Assembly (NCBI GenBank): GCA_002633005.1
Contig: NMRA01000294.1
Coordinates: forward strand, 178,948-242,947
Direction: 5' to 3'
Source of the DNA: Phoronis australis
Taxonomy: Eukaryota; Phoronida; Phoronidae
DNA: 64,000 nucleotides
In this document: piece by piece, positions 22,901 through 32,330 of the stretch
Layout: every line of letters begins with the position of its first letter
Numbering within the stretch: the first letter of the stretch is position 1
Program-made: the position numbers and the translations under genes
Notes under the pieces: generated by a model
Seen by the model: only the letters and a program-made list of their open reading frames with translations
Told to the model about the DNA's origin: nothing
Database searches by the model: none

Positions 22901-25900
22901 CTCTACAGCACCCTCTATTGGCCGCTTTGTTCACGACAATATGCTTTTCGCTATTTTTAGGAGAGATTGTTTCTTGATGATTTCTAGAGAACCTATTGAT
23001 GAATTGCTACTAAACTTGACATAAGAACATGTGACCGGAACGTGTTAGAGCTCTCCGAACAGATTCGAGCGCTGCTGCACTCTTTAAAGATCATTTTTCT
23101 GAGTGTTTGTCTGTTATCTTTTCAATGTCTCAAAAGCCCTGGCCGATTTTTGATGAAACATGTCACAAGGGTGTTTGATATCACTGAGTCGCTGCATGCC
23201 ACTTTTCAAGATGTCTTTGACGCGGGGTACCAGGGTTGAGCTTCTCAGTATTTTTTGACGATGAGCGCGCGTTTCCGGATGAACTGATTATTAGATTTCA
23301 ATGAAACTTAACACATGGATACATCATGGTGAATTCGACTGCTGCAGCTCAGCCTAATTGCTAAATTGGTATTAACAAGGGTCATTTTAAGTATTTTTGA
23401 GAGGAAGAGCATCTAGACAAAAGATTGACGGAATTCAACGAAACTCCGACACAAACGTGACGGCAATGCATTAAAAATTTTCCTGCAGTTACGCAAATTT
23501 GATCAACAAACCTAGAAACATATTGTTTTTGGTGAACTCTTGTATAGTAAAGGACGGCGGCGTTCTTTAGTCTGAGTGATAAAGTCTAGGCTTAAACCAA
23601 CAGAAACGTGGTACCGGGCACTTCACTGAAAGATTTTAAAACGGCATTCACATTAGCGGTCGATATGAGTAATTTATTGCGCCGGCAACAGTAAATTACT
23701 TACTTGGAAAAATTGTAAGGTATTGCTGGCAACTTTAATACTCCATAATTCGTCCACATCTCATTATTCACCTAGACCTCACGCAAAACCCATCATGTTT
23801 TCTTTGTGAGTGATTTGTGGGTCACTTTTCGTTTGATTTTTGGTACAGGATTTTGATGCTTTTGTGACAGTGTTGAGGGGTGTTGAAGAGACAAAAGAAG
23901 GCGATGCTAGTTCAGCACTAGTATTCACTTGCAGATCTGGCAAGAGTAGGACGACAACTGCTATGGCCATAGCCGGTCTGGTCTGTTGTCACAGGAAGGT
24001 AAGTCACAGATCAACATGCTTTTGTAGGTAAGTGTAGGTAATTAGAAGGATAATGAAAGGGTATGCCAGTCGGTTAAGTCATGCACTGCAGTAGCCGTGC
24101 AGATTTGGTGAGTGGTTTATTGTTCATTAAGGTACTAATTATGGTACGTACCATCGACAACGTAGAGCAGTGTGCAAGCTAGGGGCCGCCGCCGCCCTCA
24201 CACTTACGCTAGAGGACTCACCTTGTACAACTCGATTAACAACCGCCGGAGGGGAAGAGGTTGACCAAAACTGTTTTGGTGACTCCGGAATTTTGTCGCC
24301 TCGACGTGGCAACTAGAGTTTCCCTGTGATCCAAAGAACCTTACTCTGGCACTGGACGTGGGGGATATATATGTATACGATGTACTATGCCGAATTAATA
24401 TACTACAACACAGTTTTAGCTCATTTATCTAGTAAATAGAACACGTTGACCTTCCGCTTCACTGAGTTCAGTGTTGTGGCCAGTGGTCATCGTCACCAAT
24501 TAAACGTTCCGCTTTAGGACACAGCAGTATAGCACAACTCTGCCTCATTTACAGGGGTTCCCATATGGAGTGAAGCCTGGCGAGCAGGAAAGAGTGTCCG
24601 TCCCAAACGCAGCGTTTACTAAAGGCGACTTTGCTGTGGTCAAACAACTTGTCAGTATACTGCCGGAAGGTCATCAAATCAAGCGAGAAGTGGACTTCAT
24701 TCTGGACATGTGCTCAGAGACTATGACCCCCATGCACTACCACGTACGGGAGATCATCTTCGTCACATACAATCGTGTAAGCCCTCGAGCAAAATTGAAC
24801 AATGGTAAAACGCATAGCATAGTTAATCGGTGACAACACTTGTACATGAAAATGGAGATGAACCATTGGGTGCTCTGTACTTAAGGCATTCATGACCACA
24901 ACACGTGTCGGGCATGTTTGGCTGTTACCATTTATCCAAACCTTGTTTTAGACTAGTTAAACTGAAACGTTTATATACAACATTAAACTTTGATTTTCCG
25001 TTTTTCGTTGCGACTCAGTTCAAATACGTACAAAATGCCGACAGTGTTATCTAGTAATAACGATTGCTTACTAGTAAACAAACAAAGACATTGACAGCAG
25101 AGCTGCGGTGACGCAAATGACAAGGGAAAGCAGACTTTTAATGACGTCTTTTTCTGAGGTTGGATGGCAGCAAGAATCTCAAGTCTTCACTAGGATTGCT
25201 GTTTGACTTTTCGGGGACGGCTGTACTTTCTATTTCATTTTAGCAGCGTGTAGTTTTTAGCGTTACACATTTTGAAGTAAATCGTTTCTGATGCAGGCGA
25301 GATTACTTGTCTAGTGAAATTTCAGATGAGGAATAGCAAGAACGAGAAGCAACGGTTGAATTTATTGGACAGAAGCATCGCATACCTGGAACGATACATA
25401 TACCTAATACTCTTTAACGCTTACCTGCATGTTGAAAAACAAATGAACTGGGAGAAACCATTCAGCCTCTGGTTGAGAGAGGTAAGAAATGTTGGCAACA
25501 TATTTTCACGCCTCACTGAAAAAGGTATATTCATACACAAAATAAAGTAGTTGAGTGATTCGTTTCGCCAGCTTGTTACTCCTGATTAAGTGAATTAGCG
25601 AATAGCCAGCTATTGAAACTGGTAGGTTTGACTTTTAAAGTTGATGGACTTCAGTTCCAGCATCACCTAGGGCTCCAATTTTCCAGCCACTATTAGTAAG
25701 TGTAGCTACTGATTTCTCCGGTCAACACTCATGACTGAATACATGGATGTTCAAATGTCCTATTTGCCTAAACCTATTGAACACAAACCACTAATGCCGA
25801 ATAAAATTCATCCCGTTATCCACCGGATCAGCGTTTCTCTTGGTTTTAAAGGTATAACAAGTCTGAGGGTCCTTGTGCTGTGAGCTGCCCTCGCAGTCGT

Positions 25901-27157
25901 CAAAATGTCTTCACTCCTGTCGTCTGAAATTTTTCCCCCGATAACCACGGCATTCTAGCTTCTCTCCCCGTGGCTACCATAATCCGTTACCCCCCTATCG
26001 CTACGACGTAAGCCCTGTTCTATGATGTAGCCAGTTCATGTGGGACACGTGTTAATTACCAAATTTGGCCGACTTCAGGACATCATAGCTCAGTGTCCGA
26101 CAGGTGTCAAATATAATTTTTTGGTGTACTTTATGCATTGTTCTAACAAACATTATTATGAATTATTTTTGAATTGTTCTAATTTTTACATAAGGGACTG
26201 TCGGAGGTTGTGATTGATGGTTTTTTGTCTCTTAAAAACTCAAATTTGTGTTAAGCGAAAAGGGAACGATCATTTACACAACTGTAACATTGTTTTACAT
26301 CTTGAACATATGGTATAGTACCAAAGTAGTGCCATTTAATCAGCATGGCGACAAGAATATACCTACAACTGGTTGTAACAAATTATCAGTATGTACCAAG
26401 CCCCAATTGAGATTGTTTGTAAGTTGAAAATGGAAAACAATATCAATTAACGAATTAATTCTACATCTGTCCTGTATACTGACTTGTCAGTGCTAGCACG
26501 TTATCAAGAAAAATGCTGAAATAATGATGTCAGTGCTTCTGCACTTTTATGGTACTAACAAGTTATGCACTTGGGAGATATGTTATTTTGTTCTACATGT
26601 ATGTGAATCATGCAATGAACAATCAATAACATGAAATATAGCTCCTCTTCGTCTGAGCTCGAGTTAACTTTCCATCTGCCTGCAAGAGTGTGTACACACG
26701 TTGTGACCAGTTTAGGGCGAGACTCAGTCACGAGCTGGGCCAATAGGAGTCGCTCGGAACGCGACGGATCAATGTTTACAAAAATATCCCTTAGGCATTG
26801 CTCACTTGGCGATCAGAATGCAAAACAGGGATGGACCACTTGAGGCGAATCGCACCAGCTAAGCTTAAACTTTGCAAATCAAAATTCTTCAAAATGACCG
26901 ATTCGCCACGATGCAGAATTTAATTGAAGTCGACCCAGATAACTCGTAAACTCGTACAGTATGTGCACATAGTATGTAAAACTCGTGTTCGCAAATGTAC
27001 GAATACGAGTAACCAACGGTCACGGTTGCGCTCTGTTTTTCAGGTAGGACCACGAACGGGCATCTATGAAATCCTTAACGACATCAGCTTCACTGGTGAC
27101 TTCGGTTCAGAGGCGGACGCCAATAAACGTCGCGCTCGTTTCCGGTGGTTGCCTTGA
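10827..27157 (+). CDS. pald1: Paladin (PALD1), 3' part: second phosphatase domain and C-terminus, ten exons
   Basis: Paladin is a membrane-associated protein with two tandem tyrosine/phosphoinositide-type phosphatase domains. In vertebrates it has been linked to phosphoinositide turnover and receptor signalling at endosomes. The ten exons total 1,368 bases (455 codons plus stop) and align in order with the second half of vertebrate paladin: the LERYF...FNAYLHEQ helix closing domain 1, the VSNFRQMPGLPVYGVAQPS segment, YHRFPV, the P-loop CRSGKSRT (23930-23953), KFTKGEF-like AFTKGDF, the highly conserved SETMTPMHYHVREII, a second LERYIYLILFNAYLH helix, and GIYEILND near the stop. Every intron is phase 0 and every exon length is a multiple of three. 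Exons of the first phosphatase domain and the start codon were not found upstream, so the gene is 5'-partial here. A poly(A) signal candidate lies at 27639. Confidence 0.95.
11410..11529 (+). CDS. pald1: Paladin exon: inter-domain linker
   Basis: Forty codons between TTTTTTGTAG and CAG|GTAAAT, reading YSKRFQKKFSTWLENNLHLL and ending HPELLSQ. It continues directly from YLHEQ in the preceding exon, as in other paladins, where a Y-x-L-x-F-x-x-x-FS-x-WL segment follows. Confidence 0.9.
12352..12450. repeat. 34-bp tandem repeat, three copies
   Basis: Three consecutive units containing GGTCATACGCCGGCACCA and ATTGTATTTGA lie in the 11530-13625 paladin intron. The following 12470-12660 stretch resembles the diverged repeats at 22840-23480. 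Confidence 0.85.
13626..13757 (+). CDS. pald1: Paladin exon: start of the second phosphatase domain
   Basis: Forty-four codons between TTCTGTTGCAG and CAG|GTATAG. It contains MNVSNFRQMPGLPVYGVAQP, the repeat of the NFRxVxGLxVxGxxQPS block that also opens domain 1 in full-length paladin. Confidence 0.95.
13896..14136 (+). mobile_element. tRNA-derived SINE with 12-bp target-site duplication (copy 1)
   Basis: The 5' part (about 13899-13973) is tRNA-like, with an A-box-like TGGCCTGGTTGATAAG and a B-box-like GGGTTCAAGTCCC, the internal promoter of RNA polymerase III. A ~165-bp non-tRNA body follows, ending in an AT-rich tail. Perfect 12-bp direct repeats TAATACTTTAAG flank it at 13884-13895 and 14137-14148. 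This is the hallmark of LINE-mediated insertion. A second copy sits at 48490-48729 on the minus strand. It is not a functional tRNA gene: the acceptor stem does not pair cleanly and the element continues past it. Confidence 0.9.
14238..14332 (+). repeat. Dispersed repeat, copy 1 (second copy at 18985-19096)
   Basis: Shares blocks such as AGAAGTATTCCTATG, TATGGGATAA and ATATATACATGTAT with 18985-19096 in the same orientation. Both lie in the same paladin intron or the next one. The family is not recognised. Confidence 0.6.
14355..15180 (+). mobile_element. TTAA-flanked non-autonomous DNA element, copy 1, right end missing
   Basis: Begins TTAAAGGAGAATGCCACCC, the left terminus shared with the copies at 28999 and 62258, and follows them through TAACCTGTGAGGAAG, the GTATGAGGCCGTGAAA block and TTTGCTGACAGAAA. 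Similarity fades at about 15180 and the right terminal repeat is not found, so the copy is truncated. No transposase is visible. Confidence 0.75.
16363..16614. mobile_element. MITE with GCATGCGCGC terminal inverted repeats
   Basis: About 250 bp bounded by GCATGCGCGCTCC (16363-16375) and GGTGCGCGCATGC (16602-16614), which are inverted copies with 12 of 13 matches. CCCT flanks both ends and may be a target-site duplication. Related copies are nested in other repeats at 9041-9258 and 29043-29224. No coding capacity. Confidence 0.75.
17195..18185 (+). repeat. Higher-order tandem array 2 with CTCF-like cores, inside a paladin intron
   Basis: Seven cores at 17305, 17415, 17503, 17648, 17802, 17929 and 18073 follow the B-A-B-A-C-B-A order, with spacings of 88 to 154 bp. 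The monomer text matches array 1, including GGATCCGACGAACGCTGTG and GCGCCATCTAGTGGCCATTT. After the last A monomer the sequence continues with the same right end as array 1 (GCACACCGCTTGGAGTGCAT, then GTGGGCGC and CGCGTTGCT). This shows two insertions of one element. Confidence 0.85.
18215..18500 (+). repeat. Dispersed repeat carrying a DR1-like site, copy 1
   Basis: Matches the reverse complement of 51118-51425 over nearly 290 bp, including GCGCATGCGCGCATTTATCA, GTGGGAAGGAGAT, TATTTCAAAAATC and CGCGTTCCAAGCCTCTTTAA. Near its left end it has TGTGACCTTTGTCCTCAAG (18222-18240). The other copy has the intact DR1 version. Confidence 0.75.
18710..18889 (+). CDS. pald1: Paladin exon: beta-strand core of domain 2
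   Basis: Sixty codons between TTACTTTCCAG and GAG|GTAACC, reading GLLSMTKELRGDKFGHNKVI, then LVNLRDDISIEGNGFMLRVR. It corresponds to the VWVSLREEAVLECDGHxYSLR region of vertebrate paladin. Confidence 0.95.
18985..19096 (+). repeat. Dispersed repeat, copy 2 (first copy at 14238-14332)
   Basis: Same orientation and same order of blocks as 14238-14332. Contains GATAGGATATC and an ATATATACATGTATGG end. Confidence 0.6.
19630..20334. mobile_element. Head-to-head pair of LTRs around a primer-binding-site-like core
   Basis: A plus-oriented LTR-like segment (19630-19923, TGTCGCAG...CCCCACA) and a minus-oriented one (19950-20334) form a 0.7-kb imperfect palindrome. The 26 bases between them contain TGGTGCCGTGGCCCGGAT, typical of the primer-binding site directly after the 5' LTR of BEL/Gypsy-type retrotransposons. 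The minus copy keeps ~110-130 bases near its outer end that the plus copy lacks. Flanks CCTGT and CCTCT could be a 5-bp target-site duplication with one change. No gag or pol is present. Confidence 0.7.
20891..20941 (+). CDS. pald1: Paladin micro-exon, 17 codons
   Basis: A 51-base exon between CTGTTTTCAG and CAG|GTAAGC reads DWERLYKRHLLQGAAVQ. It is phase 0 on both sides and fills the gap between the GFMLRVR exon and the YHRFPV exon, at the place of the LExLExxLKxHL helix in vertebrates. Confidence 0.85.
22147..22293 (+). CDS. pald1: Paladin exon: YHRFPV segment before the P-loop
   Basis: Forty-nine codons between TTACACACAG and AAG|GTACGA. It contains DPYTFKDIVNSVEDSHHLVY followed by HRFPVRHEAAFDEK. 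The YHRxPxP/R motif precedes the catalytic loop in both paladin domains. Confidence 0.95.
22560..23500. repeat. Diverged repeats related to 12470-12660
   Basis: Repeating phrases such as GATTCGACTGCTGCAGC, CACCCTCTATTGGCC, TGAAACTTAACACA and GAACTGATT recur at irregular ~190-bp spacing. It resembles an older, strongly mutated relative of the CTCF-like arrays (cores near 22752 and 22908). No exon lies in this stretch of the 22294-23848 intron. Confidence 0.5.
23849..23998 (+). CDS. pald1: Paladin exon: catalytic P-loop of domain 2
   Basis: Fifty codons between TTTTTGGTACAG and AAG|GTAAGT. The CX5R P-loop reads C-R-S-G-K-S-R-T, with Cys at 23930-23932 and Arg at 23948-23950, followed by TTAMAIAGLVCCHRK. 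The catalytic Cys and Arg are both present. The Gly that usually stands just before the Arg is Ser here. DFDAFVTVLR at the exon start matches the DFDxLLExLR helix of vertebrate paladin. Confidence 0.96.
24555..24776 (+). CDS. pald1: Paladin exon: most conserved region after the P-loop
   Basis: Seventy-four codons between CTCATTTACAG and CGT|GTAAGC. It reads VSVPNAAFTKGDFAVVKQLV, SILPEGHQIKREVDFILDM, then CSETMTPMHYHVREIIFVTY. The SETMTPMHYHxREII block is nearly identical to vertebrate paladin. Confidence 0.97.
25326..25481 (+). CDS. pald1: Paladin exon: second LERY helix
   Basis: Fifty-two codons from an acceptor at TGAAATTTCAG to GAG|GTAAGA, reading MRNSKNEKQRLNLLDRSIAY then LERYIYLILFNAYLHVEK. 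I preferred the acceptor at 25325 over the one at 25296 because the latter gives an immediate TAG. The helix duplicates that of the 10827-10922 exon. Confidence 0.95.
27044..27157 (+). CDS. pald1: Paladin terminal exon
   Basis: Thirty-seven codons and TGA after the acceptor CTCTGTTTTTCAG. It contains TGIYEILNDISFTGDFGS and ends RARFRWLP. Vertebrate paladin has KAGIYEILNELGF and an RxRYRW segment near its end. The protein stops sooner after this segment than the human one. Confidence 0.93.
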   Translation, partial: VGPRTGIYEILNDISFTGDFGSEADANKRRARFRWLP

Positions 27158-27273
27158 AAACTCCGTGCACTTTGTGACTGCCCAGAATTTGGGTCATCGA
27201 GTACCAGCAATTGTCGATAGACTCCTCTAAGTTCAATCTTCGCCACCGAAGTCCTGGTGCTACTTCCTTTCAT

Positions 27274-27424
27274 GGTACTGGTGAAATGCTATTGAGAAGT
27301 ACATGTATAGGCCTACAGCACAGTGTGCATGTACTTGTGAACTGCTATTGAGAAGTATACAGTGCAGTGTTCATGTACTTGTGAACTGCTATTGAGAAGT
27401 ATACAGTACAGTGTACATGTACTT
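27274..27424. repeat. 44-bp tandem repeat in the paladin 3' region
   Basis: Three copies of a unit containing GAACTGCTATTGAGAAGTAT and CAGTGTNCATGTACTTGT. It begins about 120 bases after the paladin stop and is therefore probably transcribed in the 3' UTR. Confidence 0.85.
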
Positions 27425-27638
27425 GAACGTGGGCTCAAATGCTGGCTTGTACCAGGAACAAATTTGAACAATTTTGAATGGTTTGTCTTGAATTCTATAG
27501 ATGTCACTCTATTTAAGATTCTAGATTGCTATTAAGATTGGTTATTCTGTTAAGTTACGGTGTCCTACTGCAGTTGTGAGTATCCTCATAGCGATTAGTT
27601 AACTTTATGGAGAATGTGAACGTTTAAAGGGTTTCAGT

Positions 27639-27644
27639 AATAAA
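27639..27644 (+). terminator. Candidate poly(A) signal of paladin
   Basis: AATAAA lies 482 bases after the stop codon. It is the first such hexamer downstream on this strand that I noticed. Transcript data would be needed to confirm use. Confidence 0.35.
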
Positions 27645-28998
27645 ATTTCATGATTAATCCATCAGCAGAAAATAAGGTGTTTCAGTCTATTTCAGACCTA
27701 TTGCACAGACCCACGTCTACACAGTCATGCAATCTCGATAAAGGTAGACTTGTTAGCGGGTAACAATTAATGTGACTTTTTGTCATCAATGCAACAGCTC
27801 TACACACATTGTCGCCCTCTGCTAGCCTACCGTATGTGCCGGTGCGACAACTTATGTCGCAACACACGCCTGTGGAGTAATTACCACTGCCAGTGCTAAG
27901 GTATGTGTGCGCGCATACCACACCAGAGTGCACTACATGTAGGGCGTGGGGCGTTGGGCGTGTGGCGTTGGGAGTGGGGCACCAGAGTGGCTAAGGAGTT
28001 GTTGTCAGCGTTGACCGGAGATTTGAAATAAATCCCACATTTGCAACTTCCACGGCTGGTCTTGTTTAGCAACATGTTTGCTAATTAAATACATTCACGG
28101 TAGCCCATATGTATTTAAAAGGACATTGTTGGTTGTATGGGCGAGAAACGCATTTTGAGATTTTTGTTATATTTATTAGCTTTGCACATAGATATAACGA
28201 GACACGATGCATTATGTTGTGCTTTTGTTGCAAAATCTTCAATGTTCGTCAAAATCTGCCAGATATTCGCTGAAACCAAGGCCGGTGACTGTACTATTTA
28301 AATCTATTTTTGGATTCATTTACAAAGACATCTTCATCAGCTACTCCTTGGTTAGTGCATATAATTCCCAAAGCCAGCCGAGCACAACAAGTTATTTTCC
28401 TTAAACCCCAGCTATCTCTGCAATTCTCAACGAATTCATGCATGCTTTGGCATATCTGTTTTGCGTTAGTTTTACATTTCATAACCAGAAAATAAATTAC
28501 TCTAATTATTTTCCCCAAGAGCGGACACATATTACATTCTGCGTCTGTAGACCTAACGATAATTTGCAGAATTTGTTATGCACCAAATCGATATGATCCT
28601 TGCCTACACTGAGTACATGAAGACCGCATAACTCTCGGCCCTTCATAATATTTTTAAGATAACAATTTCAAACAAAATCTATCAGTCTTAGAGGAAAACT
28701 GTTCACAGGTTTCTACATGTGTGTGTTTTTCTGAAACCACACGCTTTACACGCTTTTTCTGCCAGATATAAAATGTTTATCGAATTATAATTGTATTTTG
28801 GTGTTGCCTCAACTTTGTTACCATTTGGAAATCATTAGTGACAAGTAAAAAAAATTCTAAATAATGTCGTTTTAGTCATGTGTACTCACAATTTCCACTT
28901 TTGGCATGAAGTAACTCTCAAACACAATTGGCCAATTAGTCTCTGTATTGAGACTGCATGTTTATTGAACATCTCCAGATCGACAGTCAACAACAACA
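27645..28998. other. Non-coding sequence, nothing recognised
   Basis: Short ORFs on both strands lack splice context or family features. A GC-rich stretch of GGCGT/GTGGG words sits at 27940-27980. Confidence 0.5.
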
Positions 28999-29042
28999 TT
29001 AAAGGAGAATGCCACCCGATTTAGTTAGTTTTTGTTACTGTC

Positions 29043-29224
29043 TCATGCGCGCACCCAGCCTAAAATATATAGGGGTTGGAATTTTTTAGAATGTGGACAT
29101 ATTACTAAGAAAAAAACGGGGTACGCCGAATTCCTGCCTTTTTAGTGGACTTTTGTCTCGCTTTCATGGACTTTGTTTCTCTGGGGCGGATCTTTTTGCC
29201 CACTTAGCCAAGTGGTGCGGCATA
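29043..29224. mobile_element. MITE of the GCATGCGCGC family nested in the TTAA element
   Basis: CATGCGCGCACCCAGCC at the left and GTGGTGCGGCATAC at the right. The inside matches 16363-16614 through a GGGGTACG block, a GCCTTTTTAGTGGACTTTTG stretch and TTTTTGCCCACTT. Confidence 0.65.
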
Positions 29225-29489
29225 CTGTTCCCGTTTGTGTGAAACATGGAGCTGCGACGAAACCGGGTATATCTTTTTTTCGATCTCCTCGAGAACCCGA
29301 AATGCTTCAGAAGTGCTTTTGAGAGTAAACAACGAAAAGTGCGCCGTTAATACGGACTATGAGGTCGTGAAATATCTCCATGTCCGCTGTGGCTGGAATT
29401 GTTTTGTTTCAAATTGAATTATTCTCACCCTAACCAACATTTATATAAAAATGAAAAGTTTTTCAGTCTGTCTCACTAATGCCTTATGA

Positions 29490-29646
29490 ACACTGCTGTA
29501 GTGGTAAAATAAGAGGTAAGTACGCGTCCAAACCCCACCGTACCACCTTGAGCACTGAACGTAACTTACGGTAGGTAGGCGCTACGTTCAAATGCCAAAA
29601 GGTGGTTGGCTGCGCCTACGAGCGCCTACGCCCCACTGTAGCGCTG
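29490..29646. mobile_element. Short hAT-like MITE with 7-bp target-site duplication
   Basis: The direct repeats CTTATGA at 29483-29489 and 29647-29653 flank a 157-bp insert whose ends form an imperfect inverted repeat. Removing it restores the sequence seen in the copy at 62258. The duplication length (7, perhaps 8 with one mismatch) suits hAT elements. A related copy in inverse orientation is at 37550-37690. Confidence 0.65.
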
Positions 29647-29837
29647 CTTATGAGTGTTCGTGAATGCAAATGTTTTGAGAAATCACCAATGAATAAATCA
29701 TTCATGTACTGCGTTATCGGAATCATCAAATTGTTGGCGCATGCTAATCCAGTGTATGCTGACAGAAAGCTGTTCTGAAATTATAATTTTATATGCTTTG
29801 GTCAGATGTTAGGAGAATCTTTATTTAGATATATTTA

Positions 29838-29913
29838 TATACATACATACATACATACACACATACATACATACATACATACATACATACATACATACAT
29901 ACATACATACATA
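29838..29913. repeat. ACAT tetranucleotide microsatellite
   Basis: About 18 units of ATAC/ACAT with one CACA interruption. ORFs across it (THIH or YVCM repeats) are artefacts of the repeat. Confidence 0.97.
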
Positions 29914-30708
29914 ATTACGTTATTCAAATCATTGTTACTGTACACCCGGTTTTCCTTGATCTGTTTCTGTGGAAGGGGGAAACTGGCTTCATGCTGGCGG
30001 GGCCCCCGACCGAGTGCGTAGATTTGCAATTTCGAGGCGAATTCACCTTTTGACGTGCACATTAATTTTTCGGTTTAGTAGTCTATTCTTTTTGTGACTG
30101 CAAGTTAAGTTTTCAACTTTCGCAGCCAACTAACCCGGCTGGTTTGTGTTCGTAACGTCTCCAGTCCGGCAGTGACGAGCCTGATCGGGTTCCAGCGCGC
30201 CACTGTGTTATAACGAGCGTTTTGGGTTTAGAACTGAAAAAATCTCAACTAAAAATTACGACATACAGTTATGCTCTCCTGTCTGTCGGTCTGTATTTCA
30301 CGGAATAACAGTTCTAATTTATCAACGAGCCGACTCCAAATTTCCCACGACCCACCTCAGTAAGTGAACCTACTGAACTTTATAGCCTACGCTACAAAGA
30401 AATTTTCTGTCAATCCGTAACAGCGAAATAAAACAACTCAATCGTTTAACAACTCAATGCATCTGTAAGGGTTTTACATTGAACTTTTTATGTCTTGTTA
30501 CTCTAAAACCATGAATTCAAGCGATAAAGTGACAAAAGTAAGCGCCTTTTGAACTGCTGAGCATACTGTTAGAATCTGTGACGTCATTGGTTAAATTCAG
30601 CACCTCCGTCTGGTGTCTGGTAAAAGAACTGAACTTGTTGTTATCGAGTGGAACCTCTCAATCTAAATAGGTACAAAACAGGTTTTTTTCGATGGCATTC
30701 TCTTTTAA

Positions 30709-32099
30709 TAAATTAACGAATTAGAAAATCAATCTGTTCAAGTGGACTATGCTACTTATAAAAATCCTTAAAGGCCCTTGGAGCTCCGTGCTTGAGGAAT
30801 GATTAATGTTTAAAATTGTGGGACATATAGAGCTTCCTGCCGTCGACTCCCATATGGAGCTTACCGTTGTGGCCATCTATGATATAGGGAACAGTGTGAT
30901 CTAGCTTCGATCTGTCGCCCGGCAGTAATCAGTACAACATTGCTCAACAAAGATTGAGCGAGACGCTCACGAGAGTTTTTAAAGAGTTTTCAGTTAGTAG
31001 CTTAGTCCCGAGTCTGCGTGAGCAGATTTAACTTCTTTGACAATTAACTTTCCAGGATGGATACAGATTCCCATTTCAAAACAAAAAATAAGTTAATAAT
31101 TGTAGCCGTCTGGTAGACACACTGATTGCGTAAATTTCTCACGGACGAGAATGGACGTACGCACGAACGTTTTCGGATCCACGTGTACTCTCAAATTGGT
31201 GTTGTGTTGGAGCGTGTTATGTCACGAGGAGGGTCGGTGCATCTGATTGATTGATTATTTCTATATATAAAATGGTAAGAACTGCCCAGGTGAAATGGTA
31301 CAGAGCCCCTATTCATGCATCGATTACCAGATTTTTGACATCATGCAAATTCTATGATCCATCTGCTGAATTCATATTCACTGCGAATCTGAAGTTACTG
31401 ATTGTGCCATGCAAAATAATGTTATTGACTGGGGAAACGTCTGTGAACAGAAATTCTAATAGATTCATTCACCACACAGATCAGATAGGCTGTTTATTTG
31501 GTAATCGTTGTACGAAGAAGGACTATGGACAATTCCACCTGGACACACCTTGCAGCTGCACCTTTAGGCTTATTCAGCGGCTGAATCAATAGCAGTGCCG
31601 CCACGCGTCCCAACCGAACACAACACTAGTTTGAGAATGCACTTTCATACCTATACTTCTGGAATTCTGCTTCAATTTATTACCTGGCAATTTATGTCTA
31701 CATAGATTAATCACGTTTAAATAATGGCAATAAGGGTTCACGGTGCAATCACGTAATTCGTTCTTACCATATCGTTAGCTCGACCATAGATTATAGATAA
31801 CAGATTCGCAACTCCGACATTTTCTTGTGTACTACCCTAGAGGAGGCGCCTCTCTAAATTATCTGTTTCAGTTTCCGGTTACTGTGTTGTGACGGGAAAT
31901 TCTCGCATCTATTTTACTGTGCAGCACAACGAAAAAATAATTTCAGCTTTGAAACGCTGGTCAAAGTCTTCCAAAAGTAGAATTGTTGGTATCGTGAGCA
32001 CTTTTATCAATGCTACTACCACCCGACTACCCAATATCCGATGGTGAATTTACACGTAGATGTGCGATATATACCCTCATTGTTATCACTCCGTTTACA
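30709..32099. other. Non-coding sequence, nothing recognised
   Basis: A plus-strand ORF at 31251-31592 shows no motif or splice context. Nothing else stands out. Confidence 0.4.
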
Positions 32100-32330
32100 A
32101 AGCGTACCTTTGCTGATTAGCATAATAATAACGATTTTGGCATATTGGTTGCAACCGTAGTTTTCCTACAACATCCATATCGGATGAGTTCCAACCCATT
32201 GCCAATGGAATGGACATCGTCGTCGGAACTAATAGAGTTATCCAGTTGTGCATTAAAATGGCCGCAAATTACAACGGTGAATTCAGCGGGAATAACTGCT
32301 TTAAAGGCTAGTTCACAGTTTACCAATCTT
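32100..32330 (-). pseudogene. LINE endonuclease fragment
   Basis: The minus strand reads FTVVICGHFNAQLDNSI followed by VHSIGNGLELIRYG and TTVATNM. This is the GDFNA (here GHFNA) block and the following NGxxLxxF...xxNT block of apurinic-type endonucleases of non-LTR retrotransposons. The aspartate of the GDFNA motif is His. The frame ends at TAA and no RT follows, so it is a scrap. Confidence 0.6.

Larger units (their letters stand above)
28999..30708 (+). mobile_element. TTAA-flanked non-autonomous DNA element, copy 2, with nested insertions
   Basis: Left end TTAAAGGAGAATGCCA (28999) and right end TGGCATTCTCTTTTAA (to 30708) are inverted copies with 15 of 16 matches, and TTAA stands at both outer edges. 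The body aligns with the copy at 62258-63664 but is interrupted by a MITE (29043-29224), a hAT-like MITE (29490-29646) and an ACAT microsatellite (29838-29913). No transposase frame is visible. Confidence 0.8.

Noticed and set aside
25297-25325. Alternative upstream acceptor for the paladin LERY exon (after GATGCAG)
   Set aside because: It gives TAG within six codons. The acceptor at 25325 keeps phase 0 and matches the family.
29806-30062. ORFs with repeated THIH or YVCM
   Set aside because: Products of the ACAT microsatellite.
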